Shown in pieces: positions 1 through 11,560 of a stretch of 64,000 bases of DNA. The first letter of the stretch is position 1; each line of letters begins with the position of its first letter. The position numbers and the translations under genes were made by a program. The stretch lies in assembly GCA_008828725.1 (NCBI GenBank), contig MEHQ01001576.1:1-64000 (forward strand), read 5' to 3'. The notes under the pieces are model-generated. The model was given only the letters and a program-made list of their open reading frames with translations. It searched no databases and had not been told where the DNA came from. Source of the DNA: Saccharina japonica (taxonomy: Eukaryota; Sar; Phaeophyceae; Laminariales; Laminariaceae).

Positions 1-271
1 CTTGGGCACCACTGCCGTAGACACATGAGCGTAGATGGATGTGTGGCGGTTGTCTGTCGTGTGTCGCACGGGAATTTGTTTTTGTTTTATCCCACGGTAT
101 TGCGGTGGGGTGGTATATTCTGTTCGTGACGGTTGTCCGGCGTGTGTTGCACGGGAAAACGCTTTTTATATTTAAGTTGTTTCGTCGATTTTTCGATTTG
201 TTAGGCGGTTGACTGTCGTGTGCAGCACGGGAAATCGTTTTCGTTTTATCCCACGGTAGTAGCGGTTGAGT
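1..271. repeat. Left flank repeat, matching DNA right of the first element
   Basis: The first ~75 bases (GGGCACCACTGCCG and onward) recur in diverged form at about 1996-2075. The block CGTGTGTYGCACGGGAA recurs at about 55, 145 and 220 and again near 2055-2085. So the DNA on both sides of the 272-1957 element is the same repeat in the same orientation. No coding potential was seen. Confidence 0.6.
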
Positions 272-321
272 GGAATATTCCAAAGGTCAGGTTTTGTAGG
301 GTTTGTGGATTTAGGGTCAGG

Positions 322-955
322 GTATGGGTGTCTTACAGAACTTACAGAAGTTCCGGGTTAGGGTATAAAACCCTTACAGAACTCACAGAAGTTCCGGGTA
401 TTGTGGCCCGGGCATACAGAACTCACAGAAGTTCTGGGCAGGCACAAACACGTTGTACCGGTACCCCGGGTATTGTGAAACGGGGAGTACAGAACTTACA
501 GAAGTTCTCTGTAGGGTAAGAAGGTCGTACAGAACTTACAGAAGTTCCGGGTTAGGGTATAAAAGCCTTACATAACTCACAGAAGTTCCGGGTATTGTGG
601 CACGGGCGCACAGAACTCACAGAAGTTCCAGGCAGGTATAAACACGTTGTACCGGTACCCCGGGTATTGTGGCTCGGTCGCACATAACTTACAGAAGTTC
701 CGGGTACGGGTATGAAGGTCGCACAGAACTCACAGAAATTCCGGGTATTGTGACACGGGCGTACAGAACTTACAGAAGTTCCGGGTATTTATTGTGGAAC
801 GGGCGTACAGAACTCACAGAAGCTCCGAGTGTGGCCCGGTCGTACAGAACTCACAGAAGTTCCGATTGTGGCCCGAGCGTACAGAACTCACAGAAGTTCC
901 GATTGGGGCACGGGCGTACAGAACTTACAGAAGTTCCGGTGATACCCCGGTAAAT
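322..955 (+). repeat. Palindromic minisatellite array, left
   Basis: About 14 units contain ACAGAACTYACAGAAGTTCC, spaced roughly 35-75 bp, with linkers such as GGGTATTGTGGCACGGGCGT. Each core is an inverted repeat, GAACTT-ACAG-AAGTTC. A higher-order period of about 200 bp is visible: compare 331-520 with 531-700, both containing ACACGTTGTACCGGTACCCC. Confidence 0.85.
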
Positions 956-959
956 ACCC

Positions 960-1560
960 ACCTCAAGAGGGCGAAAAAACTGCAAATGTACTCCTGAAAA
1001 AATATACATAAAATGCATTTCAAAATACTGCGATTGGTGTACTTCAAACTCGACACACTATACCGGTACTAACGCGTATGTAACATGCATGTACCATTGT
1101 AGCTAATTTTTGTTATAGCTGTCATTCACGATTTTCATGGTAAGGACCGTTCCAACTTCATGGGAATGACTTCCGCCGGTCATAGATTTACCCCCCCAAA
1201 TAAAAATCCACGTACTTGTGTGCTCGGTTTATGCGTGGATGTGAGCGAGGTGGGTTGTACAATGTAATTTAATTTAGTAATTTCGTTTTTGGTGTGTGTC
1301 ACTGATGAGAAATGACGTCAGAATGCATAACATCACTCCTCAAAATATGTCAGGAGACGGCACTTTCACCCCTTGACTGACGGCAATTTTTCATTTTTTA
1401 TTTTTGACTGACGGTAAAATACTAGGTTTTAGTGTGGAACACTCGAATCCACACCCTTGACCGATGCCCATTTTCCCTCGACTGGCCGTCTCCTGGCATC
1501 CTCAACGATATCCTAATCTGTACCGGCACACAGGGTACTGTGCCGATGGAATACCCTTAC
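960..1560. other. Central unique part of the 272-1957 element
   Basis: No open frame of note and no second repeat is visible. The DNA is AT-richer than the flanking arrays. Confidence 0.5.
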
Positions 1561-1574
1561 CCGGGGTATTGTGC

Positions 1575-1890
1575 CCAAGGTGTTACAGAACTTACAGAAG
1601 TTCCGGGTACGGGTATGGATGTCTTACAGAACTTACAGAACTTCCGGGTTAGGGTATAAAACCCTTAGAGAACTCACAGAAGTTCCGGGTATTGTGGCAC
1701 GAGCGTACAGAACTCACAGAAGTTCCGGGCAGGTACAACCACGTTGTACCGGTACCCCGGGTATTGTGAAATGGGGAGTACAGAACTTACAGAAGTTCTC
1801 TGTAGGGTATGAAGGTCGTACATAACTTACAGAAGTTCCGGGTACGGGTATAAAACCCTTACAGAACTCACAGAAGTTCTCCGTAGGGTA
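1575..1890 (+). repeat. Palindromic minisatellite array, right
   Basis: About seven further units of the same core are present in the same orientation as the left array, including the same ACCACGTTGTACCGGTACCCC linker. Because the orientation is the same, the arrays are direct copies although the element ends are inverted. Confidence 0.85.
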
Positions 1891-1957
1891 TTTCCCGGGT
1901 AAATACCCCGGGTATGGTTCTGTAGGTACCCTACAGAACCTGACCTTGGAATATTCC

Positions 1958-2500
1958 ATTCGTGGCATTCGTGGATTTTTTATGGCTTCGGCTTCGTGGG
2001 CACCATTGCCGGACACGAGAGCGTCGATGGATGTGGCGTTGGTCTAGCGTGTGTTGCATGGTGTTGCATGGTGTTGCACGGAAAAACACCCTATATTTTG
2101 ATGTTTTGTGCTTTTTTGCATGGATGGGTTGGGCTTCTCTCGCGTCACTCCTTCAGTTGTCTGTCGTGCGTTGTGGGAAAGTGGCGTGGGTATACCATAT
2201 TTTAGAGTCCGTCGCTTTTATTCCATGGTTTGGCTTTGCTTGCCTCATTGCGTTGCTTTGTGTGTTTTCTTGCTGGAGAGTGTGCCTTTGATCGGGGCTC
2301 ATTTATTGCGTCAGGGATCAATAATCGACAATATTTTAGCGGGACTTCTTTCGATGTTATGGGCCTTTTTTGCATCATTCATTACGTCAGGAATCAACAA
2401 TACAAACTGGGTCTCTTCAACGGTCCCTTGGCATCGTAAACTGGAGCCTTAGCCTCTCGGTCCCTTGGCATCGTAAACTACCTGATGTATTGTGGGCCTT
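1958..2500. repeat. Right flank repeat and a small direct repeat
   Basis: 1996-2085 matches the start of the window in direct orientation. GGTCCCTTGGCATCGTAAAC occurs at about 2421 and again at about 2459. Short open frames here overlap one another and lack any recognisable domain. Confidence 0.55.
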
Positions 2501-3017
2501 ATTCCTCCTTCGCTTCGCCGGCGGCCTGGGCCGGCGGCGAAGCTTCCTAGTATTTCACTATTGTGTAATGCCCTCATAAAGCGACTGGATACAGCAGTCG
2601 GTCACGTAGCAGCGATCTAAAGTGTCATACACTTATCGGTGCGCCATTCGCTTCATACCACACCGTTATTTCTACCCGTCGACATCCAGCACACCCAGTG
2701 TCCGTGCCGATTCTCCATCCCGAAGAGGTACAAGCTCTGCGGTCACAAAAACAAACATACTACGTTGTAAAGCTCTGATACAGCGACTGAATACGGCAGA
2801 CGGTCACGCACGTGGTATAAAGCAGTACTACGTGTAAAATATATACGTACTAGGGAATAAGAGGCCCTCCCGCCCCCACAGCGGTAGGGCCATTGAAGCA
2901 AGTACTATTAATAATGGAGATGACAGAGGCTCAAATTAAAAATAATATTAATAGGAATAAGGAATACATAGGAAACAAATTGACGACGAAGATTCCTAAT
3001 AATAGGAGTACAAATGG
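2501..3017. other. Intergenic DNA, nothing recognised
   Basis: No repeat or gene-like frame could be supported. Confidence 0.4.
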
Positions 3018-3601
3018 TTAAGGGGCCCCTTCGGTCATGATGAAACACGAGTCTTCCATCGTTGAAAAATGTTTTTTTTTTCGTTTTTTTACAGCAGCAA
3101 TAATATTTCTGGTATAATAACACCATGTCAGTACTCCTTACGGAAAACGGCATAGCTCCAGTTCTAACGCTCAGTATTTCGCCCATAGAGTAGTTACAAA
3201 GAGCTGACAACCAAGGCGTCTGATCGATATGACTTCCGAGACACAAAGGTTACCCATGGTCTAGGCTCTTTGTAACTACTCTATGGGCGAAATACTGAGC
3301 GTTAGAACTGGAGCTATGCCGTTTTCCGTAAGATAGAGGCACTTGTCGTGACAACCAAGGCGTCTGATCGATATGCCTCCCGAGACACAAATGTTACCGA
3401 TGGTCTAGGCTTTTTGTAACTACTCTATGGGCGAAATACTGAGCGTTAGAACTGGAGCTATGCCGTTTTCCGTAAGGAGTACTGATACCGTATGGTATTA
3501 TTATCCCAGAAATAGTATTGCTGCTGTAAAAACAACAAAAAAATATTTATTTTTTAACGATGGAAGACTCGTGTTTCATCATGACCGAAGGGACCCCTTA
3601 A
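3018..3601. mobile_element. TTAA-flanked foldback element
   Basis: TTAA at 3018-3021 is followed by GGGGCCCCTTCGGTCATGAT; the right end, read on the minus strand, is TTAA (3598-3601) followed by GGGGTCCCTTCGGTCATGAT. The inverted arms extend about 185 bp inward (to about 3205 and from about 3403). The centre holds a direct duplication of a ~130-bp block beginning GACAACCAAGGCGTCTGATC, at about 3211 and 3349. The TTAA target is known from piggyBac elements, but TWA with an A-starting terminus (PIF/Harbinger) reads equally well, so the superfamily is open. No protein is encoded. Confidence 0.8.
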
Positions 3602-4239
3602 GGAAATAAAAACGAGGGGGATTGACTCCGAATCATTGCGGGTTGTTTGATGAACAACATATTTATAATACGGGTAGATGTGGCCAGGGGGGACAGGGGG
3701 GGGGTTGCTGTTCCTGAGAGCACGTTGTTTGTTGTTGTCGGTTGCCTCACGGTCATCGCGAAAGGGCGTTGCACAACCCTTCGCGAGACTGGCTGTGCTG
3801 ATGGTGGAGATCATGTGACTCGTGCATGCATGCATATCGATTTTTTCGTGAAAAATATAATATGGCACAACTACTACACGCTCTGCGTCGTACAGCAGAC
3901 ACATTGAATGCATACGTACCAGCTCGTGCGTACGACACTGTACTGTACCATGGTATTGGATACAGCGGTTGATATGTACGTCCATATATATATATATATA
4001 CGTACGTACTTTTCATACGTGCACAGACAGCAGTAGATATTTGCTAGGGGATGACATATTACCCCCGGGGTTCATTGTGTCCCCGGGAATACGGGGATGC
4101 GCTAATCGTGTCCCCGGGTATACGTACTGCAGCAGTGTGGTCGTAGTACGTACGTCTAATAGAAGTACGTACTGCTGCCTACGTAAACACATTATTCGTA
4201 CGTACCAATGGTATATACAGCGGGCATGTTGTATGTACG
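3602..4239. other. Intergenic DNA rich in GTACGTAC palindromes
   Basis: Contains (TA)n at about 3988-4000 and many ACGTAC words. No gene is supported. Confidence 0.4.
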
Positions 4240-4855
4240 TACGTACGTGCACAGACAGCATGATTACAGCATGATGCAGGCTCGCGAGAATGTCACGTAA
4301 GCATGTCACATGGGGGTCTGAAGGCTATGTGTCGTCGAAGAGCTATGGTGTCTTGCGGCACCGTCTGGCCTGGTATGATACCTGGTATCACATTATTGCG
4401 CCGCATTCAGCCGCATTCGCAAAATCGTCTATTTCTTGCGATCGGAGAGTGATCGAGGTTTGTTGTAAAACCAAAACCAGCAAACACAACCACCAGCACC
4501 ACCACCACCAGCGACAAGTTTCTGCTGTATATATGTACGTACGTACGTACGTACGTACGTACGTACGTGCACAGACAGCATGAATACAGCATGATGCAGG
4601 CGCACGAGAATGTCACGTGAGCATGTCACCTGGTCATCGCTCTGAACGTGATGTGCAGTCGAAGAGCTATGGTGTCTCGCTGCACCGTATGGCCTGGTAT
4701 GATAAATGGCATCACATTATTGCGCCGCATTCGCATAATCGTATTTTAACTTGCCATCGGAGAGTGATCGAGATTTGGTTGTGAAACCAAAACCAGCAAA
4801 CACAACCACCACCACCGACACCACCAGCGACGAGTTTCAGCTGCTGCTGGTGCTC
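4240..4855 (+). repeat. Tandem duplication, unit ~320 bp
   Basis: The block starting GTGCACAGACAGCATGATTA at about 4248 is repeated at about 4568. The similarity continues through CGAAGAGCTATGGTGTCT, ATTGCGCCGCATTC, GGAGAGTGATCGAG and AAACCAAAACCAGCAAACAC in both copies. An (ACGT)n tract at about 4535-4568 sits at the junction. Confidence 0.8.
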
Positions 4856-5365
4856 AGCTGGTGGTGTGGTAATGGTGGCGGTGCTTGGCTTGAGGACGGT
4901 TGTTGGTGATCTCTGGTACCTGCTCGTACCTGGTACCTGGTGTGGGGTGGAATACGTATGTATGATTGTTTTCCCCGGAACCACCCCTGGTACCTGGTAA
5001 TAAGTAGGCCACGCAACATGACCAAGCTTCGCGAACTCCGGACGGCTTTGAACACGAGCAGGGGCAGGAGGGATGTAATCTAGGGGCCTTCAGAGACCCC
5101 GTCCGTTTCTAAAGCAGTGGTGCTTTCGTCGCGCACAGTGACAGAAGGCAACGTATATACGTATTATACGATACGAGTACGACCAGCGCGAGGATGAACG
5201 ATACAATCTCAGCAAAGAGCAATCCCACGGTAGGGGTACCCCTTTTTGACTGCATATTGTCTGATCGGTTTGGCTCCTCACGTGAGTAACCACCGGATAC
5301 TATTAATATTTTACTGGCATGTTTGTTTTTGGACTACCGTATTGGAAGGTTTGGTCGGGTTGCGC

Positions 5366-5460
5366 GAACGAATGTTTCCGAAGTCATGTTTCGGGTGAGA
5401 TATTGAGCTCCTCATGTGAGGAGCTCAGAAAATTCTGCTGCGCCCCTACCGCGCGATGAG
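5366..5460. mobile_element. Fragment related to MITE family A
   Basis: Contains TCGGGTGAGATATTGAGCTCC followed by the palindrome GAGCTCCTCATGTGAGGAGCTC, a signature found inside the full family A elements. The terminal repeats are not recognisable, so this is a fragment or a diverged relative. Confidence 0.45.
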
Positions 5461-5468
5461 TCCAAAGG

Positions 5469-6432
5469 TTAAAAGTAGCAACCGTGCTGCTGCAACCGTA
5501 CGTAGAGCAGCCGCGAATCGCTGTGGCCACGACGACAAGCACGGCACACGTATGAGTTGTAGTACAGTATGTCAGCCTGCGACGTAAGAAGACGGTGCCG
5601 GGCATGCCGGCATAGGGAGAAGCGTGCGTTTTGGACGTGTGTGGGAGAAAAAACAGGTTTGTTTTTATTGCATTTGCTCCACTGTAAGTTGCTACGATAA
5701 AGTGGGCATCAAAGATCACTTGATTAAAGTATTTTTTTTATATGGTACGAGTACGACCAGAGCGGGGATGAACGATACAATCTCAGCAAAATATCAAAAG
5801 TAGCAACCGCACTGCTGCAATACTTTCGTACGTATTATAGAGCAGCCGCAAATCGCTGTGACCACGGTAAGTAGGCCAACATGACCAAGCTTCGCGAGCT
5901 CTATGTGCCCTATTACATTTTTCACGGAAATATCGATATGCATGCATGCACGGGTCACATGATCTCGATCATGACCAAGCTTCGCGAACTCGGGACGGCT
6001 TTGAACACGAGCAGAGGAGGAGGGGATGTCATCTAGGAGCCTGAGTCCGTTTCTAATGCAGTAGTGATTTCGTCGCGCTCGGTGGTGGAAGGCCACGTCC
6101 GTATCATATGATACGAGTACGACCAGGGCGAGAATGAACGATACAATTTGAGCAAAGATCAAAAGTAGCAACCGCACTTTTGCGATACTCGCACGTACGT
6201 AGAGCAGCCGCGAATCGCCGTGGCCACGACGACAAGCACGGCGCACGTACGAGTTGTACTACAGTATGCCAACCTGCGACGTAAGAAGACAGTGCCGGGT
6301 ATGCCAGCGTAGGGGGAAGCGTGCGTTTTGAATGTGTGTGGGAGAAAAAAATGCTTTTATTTTTTTGCTTTTCCTCCACTCTTAGTTGCTATGATAAATT
6401 GGGCATCAAAGATCGCTTGATTAAAGTATTGT
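5469..6432 (+). repeat. Segment present in two to three copies
   Basis: AAAAGTAGCAACCG followed by AGAGCAGCCGCRAATCGC occurs at about 5469, 5796 and 6159. The longer stretch through GACGTAAGAAGACRGTGCCG, GTGCGTTTTGRACGTGTGTG and the sequence ending TTGATTAAAGTATT is present at 5503-5730 and 6197-6430, with few differences. Local segmental duplication. Confidence 0.8.
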
Positions 6433-6438
6433 TTTTTG

Positions 6439-6841
6439 CAGGGCCTTCCTCGGGAAAATTCCCGGATGTTTCGGGAATCGAGGTAAATCAACCATATCAC
6501 ACTAACCAAGGAGAAAAACACAATGGAAAAAGCACCACAAGAAAGACCAAACCACGGCGGATCGAATGACGGCGTTTTCATTATGTTTACGAAGTAGGAA
6601 CCGCGGTATGGCCACGGGATTTTTACCACGGGAAGTCAAAAGCAAATTCCCGTGGTAAAATTCCCGTGGCCATACCGCGGCTCCTACATCGTAACAAAAA
6701 AAATATAGTCGTCATTCGATTCGCCGTAGTTTTGTCTTTCTTGTGGTGTTTTTAAAATTGGTTATTCGACATTGGTTAGGATGATATGGCTGATTTACTC
6801 GATTCCCGAAATCTTCGGGAATTTTCCCGAAGAAGGCTCTG
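6439..6841. mobile_element. hAT-like foldback MITE, copy 1 of a head-to-tail dimer
   Basis: Begins CAGGGCCTTCCTCGGGAAAA and ends with the inverted form (minus strand CAGAGCCTTCTTCGGGAAAA). Practically the whole 403 bp folds back on itself, with a perfect inner palindrome around GCCACGGGAATTTTACC. It is flanked by the 8-bp repeat GTTTTTTG at 6431-6438 and 6842-6849. A CAGGG terminus plus an 8-bp target duplication is the hAT pattern. No coding capacity. Confidence 0.85.
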
Positions 6842-6849
6842 GTTTTTTG

Positions 6850-7254
6850 CAGGGCCTTCCTCGGGAAAAATCCCGAACGTTTCGGGAATCGAGGTAAATC
6901 AACCATATCACACTAACCAAGGAGAAAAACACAATGGAAAAAGCACCACAAGAAAGACCAAACCACGGCGGATCGCATGACGGCGTTTTCATTATGTTTA
7001 CGAAGTAGGAACCGCGGTATGGCCACGGGAATTTTACCGCGGGAAGTCAAAAGCAACTTCCGGTGGTAAAATTCCCGTGGCCATACCGCGGCTCCTACAT
7101 CGTAACAAAAAAAAATAAACGTCGTCATTCGATTCGCCGTGGTTTGGTCTTTCTTGTGGTGTTTTTGACATTGGTTATTCAACATTGGTTAGGATGATAT
7201 GGCTGATTTACTCGATTCCCGAAATCTTCGGGAATGTTCCCGAGGAAAGCCCTG
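6850..7254. mobile_element. hAT-like foldback MITE, copy 2 of a head-to-tail dimer
   Basis: Near-identical to copy 1 (405 bp). It starts immediately after the shared GTTTTTTG (6842-6849) and ends before GGTTTTTG (7255-7262), so three copies of the 8-bp target separate and flank the two elements. Confidence 0.85.
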
Positions 7255-7262
7255 GGTTTTTG

Positions 7263-9390
7263 GGCCTCAGACGAACTTATATCTGATTGTGTCCCCCTCA
7301 TACGGGATGTACATCCTACATGAGGACATATAAAATCCGTAAGTACGCGCGATCGAAGTATTAAACTCAGCTAGCAAAGATGAGCTTCGACGAAATTATC
7401 GAGCCCACAGCTGTTGTTTTTTAATTTTTTTAATATAATACGTCGTAGATAGATGCAAGGTATCGATCACTATATATACAAGGTTCTGTGGCTGACGCAG
7501 TCCGACCAACGAATCGATACAAAGACCTTGACAGCGATGATTAAATATAATTATTATAAATACGTCAGCGATGATTGTGGTTTGGGTGGCCGACCCTGTT
7601 TGTGGTATGCGGCTGCTCGATACTGGTTTCCCGTATGTGGGGGTTTAATATATTGTGGGGTTTCGTATTATGTATCGAGGCATTATTTTTGCCTCGTAGC
7701 TGGAAGTGTTTTGCTGCTCCCTATGGGAGCAGCCGATGATGATAATGATACGACCCGGTGTTTGATGACAATGATACTGCTCGTATATATATGAGGGGTG
7801 CAGCCGGTGACAATCCTGGTGCGGCTTACCTCCTGTGTGTGGTTTGTGTGGTGAGGTCTCTGGCCAAAAACGGTATTGACCCATGTGTTGTGTGCTTGGT
7901 ATTTGGCGGTGTACGAGTACATTATCAACTACTCTCCTTGACGATTTATGGTATAGTCACGCGGGCCTGCAAGTGAATCGTTCGACAGCAGAGTATACGA
8001 ACAGACCCGCCAGGAGAATTGGCTGGGGCAGGATTTTTTATATGCTCGGTTCAAGAGTAGGTGTATGTGTGGTCGGCTTTGTTGGCTTCACGGTTCGGCA
8101 CCTTCGCTTCGTAGGGTATTACAGGAAGGAGTATTTGTATGTGCGATAAGGATTGCTTGGGTCAAGAGTGAAGTACCATCATGGTATTGGGTTGGGCAGC
8201 AGCTCGTGTGTTCAGCGGTATTGCTCCAGTTATCATAATAGGTGCCCTTTTGGCTTCCGTGTCTAGGTTTGAGCGGCAATCCCTACCGGTTTGCTTGTGA
8301 TGGGAGGCAGAATTGTCTTGGCTGCGGCTCTTGTGGTTCCACTTACGAAATTATGTTTGGGTTCATGTCTAACGCGGTTCCGGATGGTACATATATATCT
8401 GGCCAGCAGAGGGTTCGTTTTTGCCTACCAGGTATGATGTCTGGCCAAAGTGTTTGTGGTGCGTTGATTGGGTGCTGCATATGGCAGTGTTAGAACATTT
8501 AGTTTTGGTGGTGTTCCCAAAAAACGACTAAACGAAACAAACATCTTCTCTCGCTATCAGCTATCAGCAGCTAGACTATCATCGATGTCAAGGTCTTGGA
8601 CTCGAATATTGAATAGAGTTGCGTCAGCCCAAGAACCTTGTATATGTACCTATGAAGGACACGTCCGTATATTTGTTTGGTTTAGGGACTTCCGCTAATC
8701 GCGATTGGCGAGAGTAAGCACGTACCGTTATTGCCACATAACCTGCCGCAGTACACTCGTTGTACTGCGTGAAAGGCTCTCAACTAGTAAAAAAAGTTCG
8801 GGGTGCCGCCTGGTGGCGAGCGTGGTTGAGCTTGTACACCACGGCACATAACTTAGTGGGGGGCTGGCATTGGACACCACTGAACATAATAACTTCGTGG
8901 AGGGCTGGCAGTGATGCCATGTTTTCCTGTTGGGCATGTGCAATACGTACAGCAAGCAGTGCTTACGTCGTAACAGTCCGACACTAAAGCGTATCGGGGG
9001 AAAACAATGAAGTAGAAGAAAAAGTCGATCATCAGGCTACAGGTAAAAGTTGGCCCCTTAGGGTACCTGCCACGAACAGGTACCGACAAAGGTTGGAGGC
9101 CGGACCCTACCCTACCCGTCGGGTATATATATATTTTACGGGGTACACGGGTACCCGGCGGGTTCTGGGATAGTTCTGGGCATTTACTATTGTCCCAGTG
9201 GCAAGATAAAGGGTACTTTTGTTCGTAGACGACGTAACGGCCTCCGGTATCGGAGTAACGAACACAACAGGGTTTATTGGTAGAGATAATGAGGCTTGTC
9301 TGTCTCGGGGACTGGGATAGAGTATGGTTGGTCTTGGGTTATTTGGTTATTTGAAGGGACCTGCAAGTAGTAGCCATTCCTTTCGAGAAA
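7263..9390. other. Gene-free stretch
   Basis: Several short overlapping frames on both strands show no domain, no charged or hydrophobic pattern and no splice context I would trust. No strong repeat was seen. Confidence 0.35.
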
Positions 9391-10130
9391 CGCATCAATT
9401 GCAGGTCAGCATCCCCACGTCGAGCGCAAAAGCAAGCACGAAGGTCCTTCTGCAAGTGTGAGCACACGTGGGGTAGTCGCTGGTTTGGTCAGCCAAGCCA
9501 GGAAGGTGTGCCCCGTTTTCTGCCGCCCCACCCGCCCATGTTTCTTTCGACGGGGGGGGGGTGAAAGTAGCCGGGGTCCCGGAATACCTTTTTTCTTCGT
9601 TGCTGTTTTCACTTGAGTTCGGTCGGAGGAGTCGAATGGTGGCGTACCATTGGAAGGCTTTGTCATCCGAGACAACTCTAGGCAGTACTAGAGTAGGTAG
9701 AGGAACCCGGCCGATATTATAGTGGGGAGAGAGAGACCGTAAAATTGGGTGGTCGAGATAATTTGGGGGTTGCAGCAGGCTGCGATACAGGTTTCTGGCC
9801 GAGGGGAAAAATATCTCTCTCTCTCTCACGACTCAGAAAGGATAACGACTATGCAATTCGAAAGATATACAACAAAAGTGGCGATAGAGTGGAGAAACTT
9901 GCATGCTACTACTGTTTGACACAGAAACGATTAAGTACACAGATTTCCCTTTTCCGATTCGATACTCAAGCCGCCTGATCTAGCATTCTAGCCTTGAGTA
10001 TAGGCATGTTGTTGGTGGTCTGGACGTGTGCTAAAAATATGTATAATTAATAAGGGGGCTCGTGTGTTTGGGGGCTTGATTAAAATTGTACAAGCACCGG
10101 GAGGCAGCACGTACCTAGTGTACGATGGAA

Positions 10131-10410
10131 GTAGTAGCCGTCAAAGTTGAGTGTTGAATGTGTAATGCAGTGTGTGGTGCTCGTTTGAATCGGTTTTCTA
10201 GAGTAATATGGAAGAATGCTGAACCGGGATTCCACTAAGCGTGCGGGTACTCGCTGGCGTTCCTATGTTTCTACGAACGCGTTGCGTACCGATTTTATGC
10301 CCGTAGCCGTCAGGGTTGAGTGTCGAGTAGGTGGTGCACATTTTAATCAGTCTTCTAGAGATATTACGGAGAAATACTGAGCTAGGGTTCGCTAAAAGGA
10401 GCAGGTACCC
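10131..10410 (+). repeat. Diverged tandem duplication, unit ~165 bp
   Basis: GTAGCCGTCAAAGTTGAGTG at about 10134 is matched by GTAGCCGTCAGGGTTGAGTG at about 10302. Both are followed by similar TCTTCTAGAG... and GAGAAATACTGA-type sequence. Confidence 0.6.
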
Positions 10411-11466
10411 GGGTAATCGGCTTCCCGTGACGTCATTACGCGCAGGAAGGGTGTTTCAGCATATACTCGGTTGTTTTGTGTTAAAATTGGCTCAGTATTG
10501 ATCAAACGTAGTCATATCTTCGCATACATGCGTGAAACCACGATATTTATTTCAAATTCAAAATTATTTCAAGATTTGAATGTTACTTTATACCGTCTGG
10601 AGCAGCCAGCGGTAAACAGCGCTGCTGTTTGGCAAGTACGTTGAAGATAAGTGTAACAGGCGTTACCCGTGCCGCACGATATTCTCGAGTTTCGCAGGCA
10701 TCCCCGGCGTCGCCGTACAAACATGTCTTGGACCACCTGGAAGCAGCCCGTTGCGAAGCAACAAATGAGGGGGAATATATATATATATATATATATTACT
10801 AAGGAAACGCCTGGATAAGATTAACCTCTTTCAAGGCCTGTGATTGGTCGAGCTACATTTTCGGCGGTAGTGCCAGTTCTACAGCAGGTGCTTGAAACAA
10901 AAACTGGCGATGTCACCCTCTTCCACTGTTCATGGCGGTCAGTATGCTACCAAATATATATGTGACATTTTAGTTGCTATTATATGCGGCATTATTCGTG
11001 ACTGACGAAGTTTGGGGTGATATGCCTGAACCAGCTATTTAATAGTAGACAACCAAGAATAGAGTATAACCTGCCACAGATAAGGCGAAACACAACAGCT
11101 CTCTTGAATGTGGAATTCGAAAACAGTCACGGTCCCCGCATGATTACAAGTCCAAACATACAATAGTCGAGAGTCCTTTTCCCATGCTACCAACAAGATA
11201 CACCCCCACATCATGGTTTGGAAACACGAGGATCAACATACCTGCTGTATCAAACAATTGTATGGGAATTCACGTCGAATAACCACGAGCGCCTTCGCTT
11301 CAACGGTTGTTGTGGCTTTCAAAAAGGGATTCTGCGCGCGTTTCAAACATAGGTAGTGTTAGGTATTCCAGTTTAACAGCATATTGCTCGGCTAGCTACG
11401 TTTAATCACCCAGCTGACACGCAACGGCAGTTTAGATCAATGCCACGTAGGGGTGGTGGCTAATTG

Positions 11467-11560
11467 TTGAGCTCCTTTTGTGAGGAGCCCAATATTTCAC
11501 TCAAATCGTGACTTGGAAGAAGGTTGTTCGCGCGACCCAATATCACATGTTTTTGTAGGA
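11467..11560. mobile_element. Fragment related to MITE family A
   Basis: TTGAGCTCCTTTTGTGAGGAGC followed by TTCACTCAAA resembles the inner palindrome of family A. No terminal repeats remain. Confidence 0.35.

Larger units (their letters stand above)
272..1957. mobile_element. TIR-bounded ~1.7 kb non-autonomous element with minisatellite ends
   Basis: The two ends are inverted copies of one another. The left end (272-301) begins GGAATATTCCAAAGGTCAGG; the right end (1929-1957), read on the minus strand, begins GGAATATTCCAAGGTCAGG. About 29 bp match with one indel and one substitution. Just inside each end lies an array of a short palindromic repeat, with unique DNA (about 960-1560) between the arrays. 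No transposase frame is visible, so it is probably a non-autonomous DNA element; subterminal repeats of this kind are typical transposase-binding sites. No clear target-site duplication was found, so the superfamily is unassigned. Confidence 0.6.

Noticed and set aside
9395..9829. 144-codon minus-strand frame
   Set aside because: No domain, no splice context, and a length expected several times by chance in this much sequence.
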